A stretch of DNA of 64,000 nt from Alphaproteobacteria bacterium (GCA_009380075.1 WHSO01000013.1:1-64000); one strand, 5' to 3'. Shown: positions 8,175 through 19,744, counted from the first letter of the stretch. The notes: generated by a model not told the origin, from the letters alone. Made by a program: numbers and translations.

Positions 8175-8816
8175 ATGAGCGAACCCACCGACACTCATAT
8201 GCAGAACCTGATCCCGATGGTGGTCGAGCAGACTAATCGAGGCGAGCGGTCCTACGACATCTACTCGCGCCTGCTGAAGGAGCGCATCATTTTCCTGGTC
8301 GGGCCGGTCAACGACGGGGTGGCTTCCGTGGTCTCGGCACAGCTCCTGTTCCTCGAATCCGAAAACCCGAACAAGGACATCTCGATCTACATCAATTCGC
8401 CGGGAGGGGTGGTGACCTCGGGCCTCGCCATCTACGACACGATGCAGTACATCCGTTCCGACGTGTCCACCGTATGCATCGGCCAGGCGGCGTCCATGGG
8501 CTCGCTGCTGCTCGCCGCAGGGGCGAAGGGCAAGCGCTACTGCCTGCCCAATTCCCGCATCATGATTCACCAGCCCTCGGGCGGGGTCCAGGGCCAGGCG
8601 ACCGATATCGAAATCCAGGCGCGGGAAATCCTGGCGTTGCGCCAGCGCCTCAACGAGATCTACGTCAAGCATACCGGCCAGACCTTCGACGTGATCTCGC
8701 AGGCGGTGGAGCGCGACAAGTTCATGTCTCCCGACGAGGCGAAGACCTTCGGCCTGGTCGACGAGGTCGTCATCTCCCGGCCGCCCGTCGCCAAGGACGG
8801 CAAGTCGGGCGACTGA
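8175..8816 (+). CDS. clpP: ATP-dependent Clp protease proteolytic subunit
   Basis: 213 aa, full length. The serine-protease triad is visible as Ser107 (GQAASMGS), His132 ([10 protein letters not shown]) and Asp181 ([11 protein letters not shown]). ClpP forms two stacked heptameric rings that degrade unfolded proteins fed by ClpX or ClpA. It lies between trigger factor and clpX, the classic order. In alphaproteobacteria ClpXP removes cell-cycle regulators such as CtrA, so the CtrA boxes elsewhere in this window fit the biology. Confidence 0.98.
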   Translation: MSEPTDTHMQNLIPMVVEQTNRGERSYDIYSRLLKERIIFLVGPVNDGVASVVSAQLLFLESENPNKDISIYINSPGGVVTSGLAIYDTMQYIRSDVSTVCIGQAASMGSLLLAAGAKGKRYCLPNSRIMIHQPSGGVQGQATDIEIQAREILALRQRLNEIYVKHTGQTFDVISQAVERDKFMSPDEAKTFGLVDEVVISRPPVAKDGKSGD

Positions 8817-9128
8817 CTCCTTTTCGGCGCCGGCCGCGCGGCAAGGCTTCTCAACGCCTTAACAGAAACTTCAGGCGAAGGGCCTATCGTAGAAGGTTCG
8901 GACGCACCATCGGACGTGGCCCTGAACCGGCCCGAACCATCGAGATTGCGGCGAGAACGTTTGGCACGTATATTGTAGTATGTTCGAACTTCTGTGCTGT
9001 ATATTGCGTTAACTCTGTGGATAACGGAGCTTTTTTCATTGTCATGGGGGTGGGGCCGTGGCAAAGAGGATTATACAGTATGGTCAGTCCGCCACCGGCG
9101 GGGCGGCCAGTGACGTAACGGAGTGCCC
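8817..9128 (+). promoter_or_regulatory. clpP-clpX intergenic region with sigma-54-like element
   Basis: This 312-base stretch contains no gene. TTGGCACG (8961-8968), four bases, TTGTA (8973-8977) matches the sigma-54 -24/-12 pattern with correct spacing but has T instead of C at the critical -12 position. A weak stem CGCCT/AGGCG lies at about 8853-8875. The AT-rich 8960-9040 part is the likeliest clpX promoter, so clpX is probably transcribed separately from clpP. Confidence 0.3.
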
Positions 9129-10397
9129 ATGACCAAGTCCGCCAGTGGCGATTCGAGAAACACGCTTTACTGCTCGTTCTGCGGCAAGAGTCAGCACGAG
9201 GTGCGCAAGCTCATTGCCGGGCCGACCGTGTTCATCTGCGACGAGTGCGTCGAACTGTGCATGGATATCATCCGCGAGGAGCACAAGACCACGCTGGTCC
9301 GCTCCCAGGATGGCGTGCCCTCGCCGAAGGACATTCGCGCGGTGCTGGACGACTATGTGATCGGCCAGGACCACGCCAAACGCGTTCTTTCGGTCGCCGT
9401 CCATAATCACTACAAGCGGCTCGCACACGGCTCGAAGTCGAACGACGTCGAACTGGCCAAGTCGAACATCCTGCTGGTCGGCCCCACCGGCTGCGGCAAG
9501 ACCCTGCTCGCCCAGACGCTGGCGCGCATCATCGACGTGCCCTTCACCATGGCCGACGCGACGACGCTGACGGAAGCGGGCTACGTGGGCGAGGACGTCG
9601 AAAACATCATCCTCAAGCTACTTCAGTCGGCCGACTACAACGTCGAACGGGCGCAGCGCGGCATCGTCTATATCGACGAAGTGGACAAAATCAGCCGCAA
9701 GTCGGACAACCCTTCGATCACCCGCGACGTGTCGGGCGAGGGTGTCCAGCAGGCGCTGCTCAAGATCATGGAAGGCACGATCGCGTCGGTGCCGCCCCAG
9801 GGTGGGCGCAAGCATCCGCAGCAGGAGTTCCTCCAGGTGGACACGACCAACATCCTGTTCATCTGCGGCGGTGCCTTCGCTGGGCTGGAAAAAATCATTT
9901 CCGCGAGGGGCAAGTCGACCTCGATCGGCTTCGGCGCCCAAGTGAGCGCGCCGGAGGACCGCCGGACCGGCGAGCTCCTGCGCGAGGTCGAGCCGGAGGA
10001 CCTTCTGAAGTTCGGCCTGATCCCCGAATTCGTCGGCCGCCTGCCGGTGGTGGCCTCGCTCGAGGACCTCGACGAGGACGCCCTGGTGGAGATCCTGACA
10101 GCGCCGAAGAACGCACTCGTCAAGCAGTATCAGCGCCTGTTCGAAATGGACAGCGTGGAGTTGGAGTTTTCCGACGACGCGCTACGGGCGATCGCCCACA
10201 AGGCCATTGCCCGCAAGACGGGCGCGCGCGGCCTGCGCTCGATCATGGAAAACATCCTGCTCGAGCCGATGTTCGAGCTGCCCTCCCTCGAAGGGGTGGA
10301 CGAGATCGTCATCAACCGGGAGGTGGTCGAAGGCCGCTCCAAGCCCCTGTATATCTATGGCGATCGCCGTGAGGACGTGGGATCGTCGAGTGCCTGA
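9129..10397 (+). CDS. clpX: Clp protease ATP-binding subunit ClpX
   Basis: 422 aa. The N-terminal C4 zinc-binding domain (YCSFCGKSQ and CDECVELC) docks substrates and adaptors. The AAA+ module has Walker [13 protein letters not shown], Walker [11 protein letters not shown] and the downstream sensor and Arg-finger regions. ClpX unfolds tagged proteins and threads them into ClpP; the IGF-type ClpP-contact loop corresponds to SIGFGA. The ATG is preferred over the GTG two codons upstream, because GGAG at 9120-9123 is correctly spaced only for the ATG. Confidence 0.97.
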   Translation: MTKSASGDSRNTLYCSFCGKSQHEVRKLIAGPTVFICDECVELCMDIIREEHKTTLVRSQDGVPSPKDIRAVLDDYVIGQDHAKRVLSVAVHNHYKRLAHGSKSNDVELAKSNILLVGPTGCGKTLLAQTLARIIDVPFTMADATTLTEAGYVGEDVENIILKLLQSADYNVERAQRGIVYIDEVDKISRKSDNPSITRDVSGEGVQQALLKIMEGTIASVPPQGGRKHPQQEFLQVDTTNILFICGGAFAGLEKIISARGKSTSIGFGAQVSAPEDRRTGELLREVEPEDLLKFGLIPEFVGRLPVVASLEDLDEDALVEILTAPKNALVKQYQRLFEMDSVELEFSDDALRAIAHKAIARKTGARGLRSIMENILLEPMFELPSLEGVDEIVINREVVEGRSKPLYIYGDRREDVGSSSA

Positions 10398-10418
10398 ACG
10401 AGGCCGAGGACCGCACCT

Positions 10419-10449
10419 CTTGAATTGCCGCACCGGCGCGCCACATAAT
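10419..10449 (+). promoter_or_regulatory. Sigma-32-type (heat-shock) promoter candidate for lon
   Basis: CTTGAA (10419-10424), 16 bases, CCACATAAT (10441-10449) is close to the E. coli heat-shock consensus (CTTGAA, 13-17 bases, CCCCATNT). Lon is a classical heat-shock gene, which supports the call. The -10 lies inside the hairpin described next. Confidence 0.55.
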
Positions 10450-10473
10450 GTTGTGACGCGCCGGTCGTGTTTT
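10432..10473. terminator. Strong dyad between clpX and lon; terminator or regulatory hairpin
   Basis: ACCGGCGCG (10432-10440) and CGCGCCGGT (10457-10465) are perfect inverted arms. An inner CACA/TGTG pairing (10442-10445 and 10452-10455) closes a six-base loop. A short T run (TTTT at 10470-10473) follows, so it may end the clpX transcript. Because it also spans the lon heat-shock -10, it could be an operator instead. Confidence 0.5.
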
Positions 10474-10595
10474 CGGGGCGACGGGGACGGTCGGCTTGAC
10501 CGACGCCCCGGTCGGCCCGCGTATCGTGGTGTTCTTGCCGTTTCCCGGGTGGTCTTCCCGGCGGCAGTTTTCGTAGACCAGTCGGAAAGGTTCGT

Positions 10596-13007
<2,412 letters not shown>

Positions 13008-13045
13008 GTTGCAACGACATCGGAAGCCAATGCCGTAACATCATG

Positions 13046-13080
13046 AAAGAGCCGGTGAAAACGCCGGCTCTTTCTATTTT
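13046..13080 (+). terminator. Rho-independent terminator of lon
   Basis: AAAGAGCCGG (13046-13055) pairs perfectly with CCGGCTCTTT (13064-13073) across an eight-base loop and is followed by a T-rich tail to 13080. Confidence 0.9.
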
Positions 13081-13119
13081 CGTAGCGGGCGGCGCGCACC
13101 TCCGGAGACCCGCGGTATC

Positions 13120-13149
13120 CTTGAAAATTCTGTTGAAAACCCCCCATCT
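13120..13149 (+). promoter_or_regulatory. Sigma-32-type promoter candidate for hup
   Basis: CTTGAAA (13120-13126) and CCCCATCT (13142-13149) are separated by 15 bases, an almost exact match to the E. coli heat-shock consensus. It lies about 100 bases upstream of the HU start codon and downstream of the lon terminator. Confidence 0.55.
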
Positions 13150-13247
13150 CCGATTGACGGCGGAGCCTCGGGCTGCCTAGACTCCGGCCTTGCATAGGTG
13201 TCATCCATTTATGCCGTGGCCAAATTTCCAAAAAGAGGGGGTTGCAA

Positions 13248-13520
13248 GTGAACAAGAATGATCTCGTTGCAGCAGTAGCTGCTGGGACTGGTCTCTCGAA
13301 GGCCGACGCCGCGAAGTCCGTTGACTGCACGTTCGACTCGATTTCCAGCGCGCTGAAGAAGGGCGATGATGTGCGCCTCGTCGGCTTCGGCACATTCAAC
13401 GTCGTGCAACGCAAGGCGTCCGTGGGGCGTAACCCCCGGACCGGCGAATCCATCAATATCCCCGCGTCGAAGCAGCCCAAGTTCAAGGCTGGCAAGGGCC
13501 TCAAAGATTCCGTGAACTGA
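13248..13520 (+). CDS. hup: DNA-binding protein HU
   Basis: 90 aa, standard HU length. It begins with the N-terminal dimer helices (NKNDLVAAVAAGTGLSKADA) and carries the DNA-binding arm signature GFGTFNVVQRKASVGRNPRT, ending in FKAGKGLKDSVN. HU bends and compacts DNA in the nucleoid. The GTG at 13248 is chosen because AGAGGGGG (13234-13241) is well spaced to it and gives the canonical MNKND start; a TTG two codons earlier is less likely. The lon-hup neighbourhood is conserved in proteobacteria. Confidence 0.96.
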   Translation: MNKNDLVAAVAAGTGLSKADAAKSVDCTFDSISSALKKGDDVRLVGFGTFNVVQRKASVGRNPRTGESINIPASKQPKFKAGKGLKDSVN

Positions 13521-13541
13521 TCGGCGACCCGGATTTCCAGG

Positions 13542-13580
13542 AAGGACCGGCCGCGTCCGCGGTCGGTCCTTTCTCTTTTC
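13542..13580 (+). terminator. Rho-independent terminator of hup
   Basis: AAGGACCG (13542-13549) pairs with CGGTCCTT (13564-13571). The pairing extends inward through a GC-rich section, and the run TTTCTCTTTT follows. Confidence 0.88.
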
Positions 13581-13692
13581 GCCGGGGACGGCGCCGGGAT
13601 CGCCCCGGGGAAGCCCAAAACCCGCAGATTTTTGCGGTTCCCGTCCGCCCCGCCATCCCGTATCGTCAGGGGTGGAACAGTCGTCGCCCCGG

Positions 13693-13768
13693 GGGCGGTT
13701 AGCTCAGCTGGAAGAGCATCTCGTTTACACCGAGAGGGTCGGCGGTTCGAGCCCGTCACCGCCCACCA
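13693..13768 (+). tRNA. tRNA-Val(UAC)
   Basis: The acceptor arms GGGCGGT (13693-13699) and ACCGCCC (13758-13764) pair perfectly. The anticodon stem TCTCG/CGAGA encloses TTTACAC with anticodon TAC at 13726-13728. The GGTTCGAGCC T loop is present and the CCA is encoded at 13766-13768. Confidence 0.97.
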
Positions 13769-13902
13769 CCGCCAAGGCGTTCATCGCGGTCGGGGGACGT
13801 TGTCGGATGAAACGGGAAACACGAAAAACAGGAAACGGAATGCAAGACTGACAACCGGTCGTCCGCCGTCATGCGGTTGTACCGAAACAGAGGAGGCAGT
13901 CG

Positions 13903-15242
13903 ATGGCGTCGTATTCCTCTTCGCGTTTGTTTATTTCGTTTGCGATCGTTTCGGCCGCGCTGCTGCTCGGAACCTCGCCGCGTGCCGGCGCACAGGAGGT
14001 GTCGTTCGCGGGCAAGCGCGTCAATGCCCTGATCGGCGCAACTCCGGGAGGCGGAACGGATCTCACCACGCGACTGGTCGGTCGCTACATGGAAAAGTAC
14101 CTGCCGGGTCAACCGCGCGTCGTCTATCGCAACATGCCCGCCGGCAACGGCGTGCAGGCGACAAACTATTTCGCCAATGAAGCGAAGCGCGACGGCACCT
14201 ACTGGATGGGCGGTGGCAACGCGTATATCGACGCCCAGGCCATGCGCCAGCCGGTGGTCAAATACGATCCGCGCACGTTTCATTTCCTCGGTGGGATCGC
14301 CCGCGGCGGGTCGCTCATGAACCTGCGACAGGAAAGGGTCGCGAATCTGACCGACCGCAAGCTGCCCCCGATCGTGGTCGGCACCGGGGACGGCACCGAT
14401 ACCTGGGCGGAGATGATGTGCTGGGGCACCGAATACCTCGGCTGGAACATCCGCTTCGTCGTCGGCTATCCGGGGACGGCCGCGCTCATGCTGGCGCTCC
14501 TCGCGGCGAGATCGATTCCTTCGGCACCTCGAGCCTGTCGATGTTGTCAGGCCTGCGCAAGCAAGGCGCCTACAAGGAGATCGTGCAGATCGGGCAAATG
14601 CAGGGCGGCAAGGTCGTGCCGCGCGGCTACGCGCCCGACGTCCCGACCATGGCGGCGCTGCTCGACGGCAAGCTCTCGGGCGTCGCGCAGGCGTCGTTCC
14701 GCTACTGGTCCGATTCGAACCAGATCGACAAGTGGTATGCGTTGCCGCCGGGAACCCCGGCGCCGGTCGTTTCGGCCTATCGTGCGGCCTACATGAAGGT
14801 CGTCGCCGATCCCGATTTCATCAAGCTCGGGCGGGCCCAGATCAGCCCGGATTTCGGCCACCAGACGGCCGATGACCTGACCCGCCTGGTCCGTGACACG
14901 AGTTACCCAAGCGCCGAGATCACGGCCTACATGCTGAAACTTCGGGTGAAATATGGCTTGCCCGGCCAGCCGCTGTCGGAGGACGAGCTGGCTAGGCTCT
15001 CGGCAAAACTGGTGGGCGAGGCCAAGAAGGTCGACGCCGCGCTGGCCGGCGTCGAAAACGGCGGTCGCGTCGTCAAGTTCAAGGCGGCCGGGGCCGACCA
15101 CAAGGCCAACGTGTCTGGCAGCCGCACCAAGGTGACCATCGCCGGGAAGAAAGCGTCGCGTTCGGCTCTCAAGGCCGGCATGACCTGCCGGATCAGCTAC
15201 TCCGGCAATGGCGGCGAGGCCACGGCGATCACCTGTGACTAG
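13903..15242 (+). pseudogene. TctC/Bug-type solute receptor, frameshifted
   Basis: It starts well: AGAGGAGG before the ATG and a signal peptide (SRLFISFAIVSAALLLG, cut near RAGAQ). A typical tripartite tricarboxylate transporter receptor sequence follows (NALIGATPGGGTDLTTRLVG, PRVVYRNMPAGNGVQ). Homologous sequence leaves frame 1 at about base 14500 (after GYPGTAALMLALL) and resumes in frame 3 (RGEIDSFGTSSLSMLSGL) to the stop at 15240-15242. One missing base, for example a C in CTCCTCGCGG, explains this. It is either a recent inactivation or a sequencing error. The last 70 or so residues, rich in Lys, Val and Gly and ending MTCRISYSGNGGEATAITC, are beyond the usual TctC length. No TctA/TctB membrane genes are nearby, as is common for orphan Bug proteins. 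Confidence 0.7.
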
Positions 15243-15268
15243 CGACTGCGCCGCCACGGGGTGGCCCG

Positions 15269-15301
15269 TTAACCCGTCGTTAACCATGATGATGCTCTGA
15301 T
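15269..15301 (+). promoter_or_regulatory. Perfect CtrA box plus -10 element before the SPOR lipoprotein
   Basis: TTAA (15269-15272), seven bases, TTAAC (15280-15284) is an exact match to the CtrA consensus TTAA-N7-TTAAC. Ten bases later comes GCTCTGAT (15294-15301), a plausible -10. The gene starts 66 bases further on. Confidence 0.55.
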
Positions 15302-15366
15302 GGATCCGGCATTGAGTTCCCGGCCCTGCCCCCGGATCGGGTGCGGCCGGGAACCGGAGGATCAAA

Positions 15367-15939
15367 GTGCATCGTTTCGTTCCCGTCGTTGCCATCGCCC
15401 TTATGGCCGCCGCTTGCGCGCCGCAGGCGATCATGTCCGACCACCGGCAGGCGGTGATCGGGGCGTGGTCGAAGGGCGAGGCGGTGGCGCGCGCGGAACA
15501 GGAATGCGGTGAGTACGGCCGCTGGCCGTCGCTGCGGCGGCAGGGACTCAACGCCTACTGGTTCGACTGCAAGGAAACCGAAGATCCGGTGACGGCACGA
15601 TGGGGTGCACCCGTGGCGGCGGCGCCCCAAGATGATGGAACCCGCTCTGTCGCGCCGGCCGTGGGTAGGCCGATGCAGGAATCGGAACAGGGCAGGTGGG
15701 TGCAGCTCGGTGCGTTCCGCGAAAGGGCTACCGCGGAGAAATATCTGGCCCGTGTCCGCAAGGCCTTTCCGCGGATCGTGACAGGGCACAGCCTGGTGTT
15801 GCGCGACGCTGCGTTGGGTCCGCGCGGGACGCTGGTGCTTGCGCACCTGGGTCCCTATGTGCACGCTGGGGAGGCACATGGTGCCTGCGGTTCACTCAAG
15901 GCGCGCGGCACCGCCTGCTTCGTCGTCGCCCAACGCTGA
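15367..15939 (+). CDS. SPOR-domain lipoprotein
   Basis: 190 aa from a GTG start with GGAGGAT nearby. A lipoprotein signal peptide ends in the lipobox LMAAAC with Cys17, followed by Ala and Pro. The middle (about 20-100) contains paired cysteines and a Pro/Ala-rich linker. The C-terminus (GRWVQLGAFRERATAEKYLARV to the end) is a SPOR repeat, which in known proteins binds septal peptidoglycan denuded of stem peptides. A role at the division site or in envelope maintenance is therefore inferred, and the CtrA box upstream fits cell-cycle control. The exact homologue is not recognised. Confidence 0.72.
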   Translation: MHRFVPVVAIALMAAACAPQAIMSDHRQAVIGAWSKGEAVARAEQECGEYGRWPSLRRQGLNAYWFDCKETEDPVTARWGAPVAAAPQDDGTRSVAPAVGRPMQESEQGRWVQLGAFRERATAEKYLARVRKAFPRIVTGHSLVLRDAALGPRGTLVLAHLGPYVHAGEAHGACGSLKARGTACFVVAQR

Positions 15940-16013
15940 CGGGGCCGCGCGCTGCGCACTTCCATCGCCGGGAGCCCTTGATTTCTGCGGCGATTGCATC
16001 ATCTCTAACTTAG

Positions 16014-16042
16014 TTGACACCCGCCATCGGTGCGGTTACACC
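16014..16042 (+). promoter_or_regulatory. Candidate promoter of tRNA-Asp
   Basis: A perfect TTGACA (16014-16019) is followed after 17 bases by the weak -10 TACACC (16037-16042). The tRNA begins 24 bases later. Confidence 0.4.
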
Positions 16043-16065
16043 ACCGCCGTCACTCGCGGAGCATC

Positions 16066-16142
<77 letters not shown>

Positions 16143-16285
16143 CTCCCGCCGGTTTGGGGCCTGTCGTCCCTTTCCCCGATACGGGCTCCTCTGCGGGCCC
16201 GACCCGGGTCCGAGGCCGGGGAAGAACGAGGCAAACGGTGCTTTTCATGACCGGACGGAATTACTAGTCTAGCCTCGTGCGATCG

Positions 16286-16318
16286 CGGCGCGTTCGCGCC
16301 GTGTTGTGTTGTTTTTTT
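16286..16318 (+). terminator. Terminator-like hairpin just upstream of nuoA
   Basis: CGGCGC (16286-16291), loop GTTC, GCGCCG (16296-16301) is followed by a T-rich tail ending in seven T (16312-16318). It lies only 27 bases before the nuoA start. It may end the tRNA-Asp transcript or act as an attenuator in the nuo leader. Confidence 0.55.
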
Positions 16319-16345
16319 GATGGAGCGAATGGGAAGAGCCGCCTA

Positions 16346-16711
16346 ATGCAGGACCTCCTTGCCCAGTACGTCCCCATCCTGATGTTCCTCGGCATTGCCG
16401 CGGGTCTTGCCGCCATCATGGTTGTTGCGTCGTTTATCGCCGCCCGTCAGCGCCCGGATTCCGAGAAGCTTTCCGCCTACGAATGCGGTTTCGATCCGTT
16501 CGACGACGCGCGCGGCCGGTTCGATGTCCGCTTCTACCTGGTGGCCATCCTGTTCATCATCTTCGATCTCGAAGTCGCCTTCCTGTTTCCCTGGGCGGTG
16601 GCGCTGGGGGACATCGGGCTGTTCGGCTTCTGGTCCATGATCGTGTTTCTGGCCGTTTTGACGATCGGCTTCGTTTATGAGTGGAAGAAGGGGGCGCTCG
16701 AGTGGGAGTAG
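16346..16711 (+). CDS. nuoA: NADH-quinone oxidoreductase subunit A
   Basis: 121 aa with three membrane helices and the NuoA hallmark loop [14 protein letters not shown]. The conserved [20 protein letters not shown] spans the second helix. It is a membrane-arm subunit at the junction with the hydrophilic arm of complex I. The ATG at 16346 (GGGAAGAG upstream) gives the canonical [10 protein letters not shown] beginning; an upstream in-frame ATG would run through the terminator hairpin and was rejected. It is the first gene of the 14-gene operon. Confidence 0.96.
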   Translation: MQDLLAQYVPILMFLGIAAGLAAIMVVASFIAARQRPDSEKLSAYECGFDPFDDARGRFDVRFYLVAILFIIFDLEVAFLFPWAVALGDIGLFGFWSMIVFLAVLTIGFVYEWKKGALEWE

Positions 16712-16754
16712 CCTTGGCCATGTATGCGTCCGCGTCCCGCCGGGAGGTCCACCG

Positions 16755-17300
16755 ATGAGCACCCCCGGCACACAGCCCGGTACCGGCCTGCAGCCGGGCC
16801 CTGCCCAGGATCGCGTCGTTTCCGGCGTCGCCCATGAGCTTCAGGACAAGGGTTTCGTCGTGGCGCGCCTCGATGCGCTGGTCAACTGGGCGCGAACCGG
16901 GTCGCTCTGGCCGATGACCTTCGGGCTGGCCTGCTGCGCGGTCGAAATGATGCAGACCGCGGCCTCGCGCTACGACCTCGATCGCTTCGGCATCGTCTTC
17001 CGCCCGTCGCCGCGCCAGTCCGACGTCATGATCGTCGCCGGCACCCTGACCAACAAGATGGCGCCGGCACTCCGGCGCGTCTACGACCAGATGGCGGAGC
17101 CGCGCTGGGTGATCTCCATGGGATCCTGCGCCAACGGCGGCGGCTATTACCACTATTCCTACTCGGTGGTGCGCGGCTGCGATCGCATCGTGCCGGTGGA
17201 TGTCTACGTGCCGGGCTGCCCGCCCACGGCGGAGGCGCTTCTCTACGGTATCCTGCAGCTGGAAAAGAAGATCCGACGTACCGGCACGCTGTTCCGGTAG
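16755..17300 (+). CDS. nuoB: NADH-quinone oxidoreductase subunit B
   Basis: 181 aa. Ligands of the terminal 4Fe-4S cluster N2 are visible: tandem Cys60-Cys61 ([10 protein letters not shown]), Cys125 (MGSCANGGG) and Cys155 (VPGCPP). N2 hands electrons to quinone at the interface with NuoD and NuoH. The ATG is chosen because GGGAGG lies 7 bases upstream; the frame is open further 5' into nuoA, but that extension has no NuoB character. Confidence 0.97.
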   Translation: MSTPGTQPGTGLQPGPAQDRVVSGVAHELQDKGFVVARLDALVNWARTGSLWPMTFGLACCAVEMMQTAASRYDLDRFGIVFRPSPRQSDVMIVAGTLTNKMAPALRRVYDQMAEPRWVISMGSCANGGGYYHYSYSVVRGCDRIVPVDVYVPGCPPTAEALLYGILQLEKKIRRTGTLFR

Positions 17301-17320
17301 ACGCGAAGGCAGTTTCGACG

Positions 17321-17974
17321 ATGGACCCGCAGCAGCAGAAATATTTGGATGCGCTCAGGGAGCTTGGCGAGTACATCCGCAATCTCCTTGGTGGCGACGT
17401 CCTGCGCGTCGAGGTCGCAATCGGCGAGCTCACGGTCACCGTCAAGGGCGAAAGCATCGCCAGGGTTCTCGCCCATCTGCGCGACGACAGCAATTGCTGC
17501 CTGAACCAGCTGATCGACATTTGCGGCGTTGACTATCCCGAACGCGAAAACCGTTTCGACGTCGTCTATCATCTGCTCAGCCTGCGTCAGAACCATCGCG
17601 TGCGCATCAAGGTCGAGGTCGGGGAAGGGGTCCCGGTGCCCTCGGTCACCGGGGTGTTTTCCGCCGCCGGGTGGTTCGAGCGCGAGACCTGGGACCTTTA
17701 CGGCATCCTGTTCTCCGAGCATCCGGACCTGCGGCGCATCCTCACCGACTACGGCTTCGAAGGTCATCCGATGCGCAAGGACTTTCCGCTCACCGGTTAC
17801 GTCGAAGTCCGCTACGACGATGCCCAGAAACGTGTGGTCTACGAGCCGGTGAAGCTGACCCAGGAGTTCCGCACCTTCGATTTCCTGAGTCCCTGGGAGG
17901 GGGCGGAAGCCGCGCGCGCGGCGATGGCGCCGCCCCCCGGCGAGACCACGACGGAGCCCGAGGGAAAATCCTGA
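17321..17974 (+). CDS. nuoC: NADH-quinone oxidoreductase subunit C
   Basis: 217 aa, the separate (not NuoCD-fused) form usual in alphaproteobacteria. It contains the 30-kDa subunit signature region [20 protein letters not shown] and [15 protein letters not shown]. It is a peripheral-arm subunit lacking cofactors and contacts NuoD. Its TGA overlaps the next ATG (TGATG). The Pro/Glu-rich C-terminal tail after [10 protein letters not shown] is variable in the family. Confidence 0.96.
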   Translation: MDPQQQKYLDALRELGEYIRNLLGGDVLRVEVAIGELTVTVKGESIARVLAHLRDDSNCCLNQLIDICGVDYPERENRFDVVYHLLSLRQNHRVRIKVEVGEGVPVPSVTGVFSAAGWFERETWDLYGILFSEHPDLRRILTDYGFEGHPMRKDFPLTGYVEVRYDDAQKRVVYEPVKLTQEFRTFDFLSPWEGAEAARAAMAPPPGETTTEPEGKS

Positions 17975-19152
17975 TGGCCGAAAGCCAGATCGAGAATTTC
18001 ACCCTCAATTTCGGGCCCCAGCACCCGGCGGCCCATGGCGTGCTGCGTCTCGTGCTGGAAATGGACGGCGAGGTGGTCGAGCGCGCCGATCCGCATATTG
18101 GCCTGTTGCATCGCGGTACCGAGAAGCTGATCGAATACAAGACCTACCTGCAGGCGGTGCCGTATTTCGACCGCCTCGATTACGTCGCGCCGATGTCACA
18201 GGAGCACGCCTTCGCGCTGGCGGTGGAACGCCTCCTCGGCATCACGGCGCCGCCCCGCGCACAGTACATCCGCGTCCTGTTCGCCGAGATCAGCCGCATC
18301 CTCAATCACATCCTCAACATCACGACCATGGCGCTCGACGTCGGCGCCATGACGCCGCTGCTGTGGGGGTTTGAGGAGCGCGAGAAGCTGATGGAATTCT
18401 ACGAACGCGTCTCGGGGGCGCGGCTGCACGCCGCCTATTTCCGGCCGGGCGGGGTCCACCTCGACATGCCGGCGGGGCTCGCCGAGGACATCCTCGTCTT
18501 CTGCGACCGGTTCGGGCCGCATATCGACGATGTCGAGGAGTTACTGACCGGCAACCGCATCTTCAAGCAGCGCACCGTCGATATCGGCGTGGTCGCAGCC
18601 AAGGACGCCGTCGACTGGGGCTTCACCGGTCCGATGCTGCGCGGATCGGGTATCGCCTGGGACCTGCGCAAGGCCCAGCCCTACGACGTCTATGCCGCGA
18701 TGCGTTTCGACGTGCCGGTGGGCAAGACCAGCGACTGCTACGCGCGCTACCTGGTGCGCATGGAGGAGATGCGCCAGTCGCTCCGCATCATTCGCCAGGC
18801 CATCGCCGAGATGCCGGAAGGGCCGGTCATGGTGCCCAACAACAAGATCGCGCCGCCCAGTCGATCGGAGATGAAGCATTCGATGGAAGCCCTGATCCAT
18901 CACTTCAAGCTCTATACCGAGGGTTATCATGTGCCTGCCGGCGAGGTCTATGCCGCGGTCGAAGCGCCCAAGGGCGAGTTCGGCGTCTACGTCGTCGCAG
19001 ACGGCACCAACCGGCCCTATCGCTGCAAGATCCGAGCGCCCGGCTTCCCGCACCTGCAGGCGCTCGACTTCATGTGCAAGGGGCACATGCTGGCGGACGT
19101 GGTGGCGGTCATCGGATCGCTCGACATCGTGTTCGGGGAGATCGACCGATGA
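17974..19152 (+). CDS. nuoD: NADH-quinone oxidoreductase subunit D
   Basis: 392 aa, 49-kDa subunit related to [NiFe]-hydrogenase large subunits. [15 protein letters not shown] near the N-terminus and [16 protein letters not shown] mark the family, and conserved His and Tyr residues of this protein line the quinone site. It ends with the expected FGEIDR. It overlaps nuoC and nuoE by one and four bases, so translation is coupled. Confidence 0.98.
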   Translation: MAESQIENFTLNFGPQHPAAHGVLRLVLEMDGEVVERADPHIGLLHRGTEKLIEYKTYLQAVPYFDRLDYVAPMSQEHAFALAVERLLGITAPPRAQYIRVLFAEISRILNHILNITTMALDVGAMTPLLWGFEEREKLMEFYERVSGARLHAAYFRPGGVHLDMPAGLAEDILVFCDRFGPHIDDVEELLTGNRIFKQRTVDIGVVAAKDAVDWGFTGPMLRGSGIAWDLRKAQPYDVYAAMRFDVPVGKTSDCYARYLVRMEEMRQSLRIIRQAIAEMPEGPVMVPNNKIAPPSRSEMKHSMEALIHHFKLYTEGYHVPAGEVYAAVEAPKGEFGVYVVADGTNRPYRCKIRAPGFPHLQALDFMCKGHMLADVVAVIGSLDIVFGEIDR

Positions 19153-19742
19153 GCGCCGCGATCCAGCCCGAAACCTTCGCCTTCACTCCGGAAAATTCGG
19201 CCGCGGTCGAAGCGATCGTCCGCAAATACCCGCCGGGCCGCCAGCGCAGCGCCGTGATTCCCCTGCTCGACCTGGCCCAGCGCCAGAACGGCGGCTGGCT
19301 GCCGCGCGCCGCCGTGCGTCACGTCGCCGAGATGCTGGACATGGCCGAAATCAGGGCCTGGGAAGTGGCGACCTTCTACACCATGTTTAATCTGGAGCCT
19401 CACGGCCGCGCGTGTGTAGAGGTCTGCACCACGACGCCGTGCTGGCTGCGTGGCTCCGACGCCGTCGTCGCCGCTCTCGAGGACGAGCTCGGCATCCGGC
19501 TGGGCGGGACCACCGCCGACGGGGCGGTCGGCCTGCGCGAGGTGGAATGCCTCGGCGCCTGCGTGCACGCGCCGATGCTCCAGATCGGCGACGACTACTA
19601 CGAAGACCTTTCGCCCGAGGACGCCCGCGCCATCGCGCGCGACCTGCTGGCCGGGCGCGCGCCCAAGCCGGGGTCGCGCATCGGCCGTCCCGGGGCGGCG
19701 CCGGCGTCGGGGCCGAAGGTCCTCATGGAGAAGAAGGCGTGA
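19149..19742 (+). CDS. nuoE: NADH-quinone oxidoreductase subunit E
   Basis: 197 aa thioredoxin-like 24-kDa subunit. The 2Fe-2S (N1a) ligands are Cys93 and Cys98 ([11 protein letters not shown]) and Cys134 and Cys138 (ECLGACVH). It works with NuoF in NADH oxidation. Translation starts inside the nuoD stop (ATGA). The C-terminal 35 residues are a Pro/Gly/Lys-rich extension of low conservation. Confidence 0.97.
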   Translation: MSAAIQPETFAFTPENSAAVEAIVRKYPPGRQRSAVIPLLDLAQRQNGGWLPRAAVRHVAEMLDMAEIRAWEVATFYTMFNLEPHGRACVEVCTTTPCWLRGSDAVVAALEDELGIRLGGTTADGAVGLREVECLGACVHAPMLQIGDDYYEDLSPEDARAIARDLLAGRAPKPGSRIGRPGAAPASGPKVLMEKKA

Positions 19743-19744
19743 AC

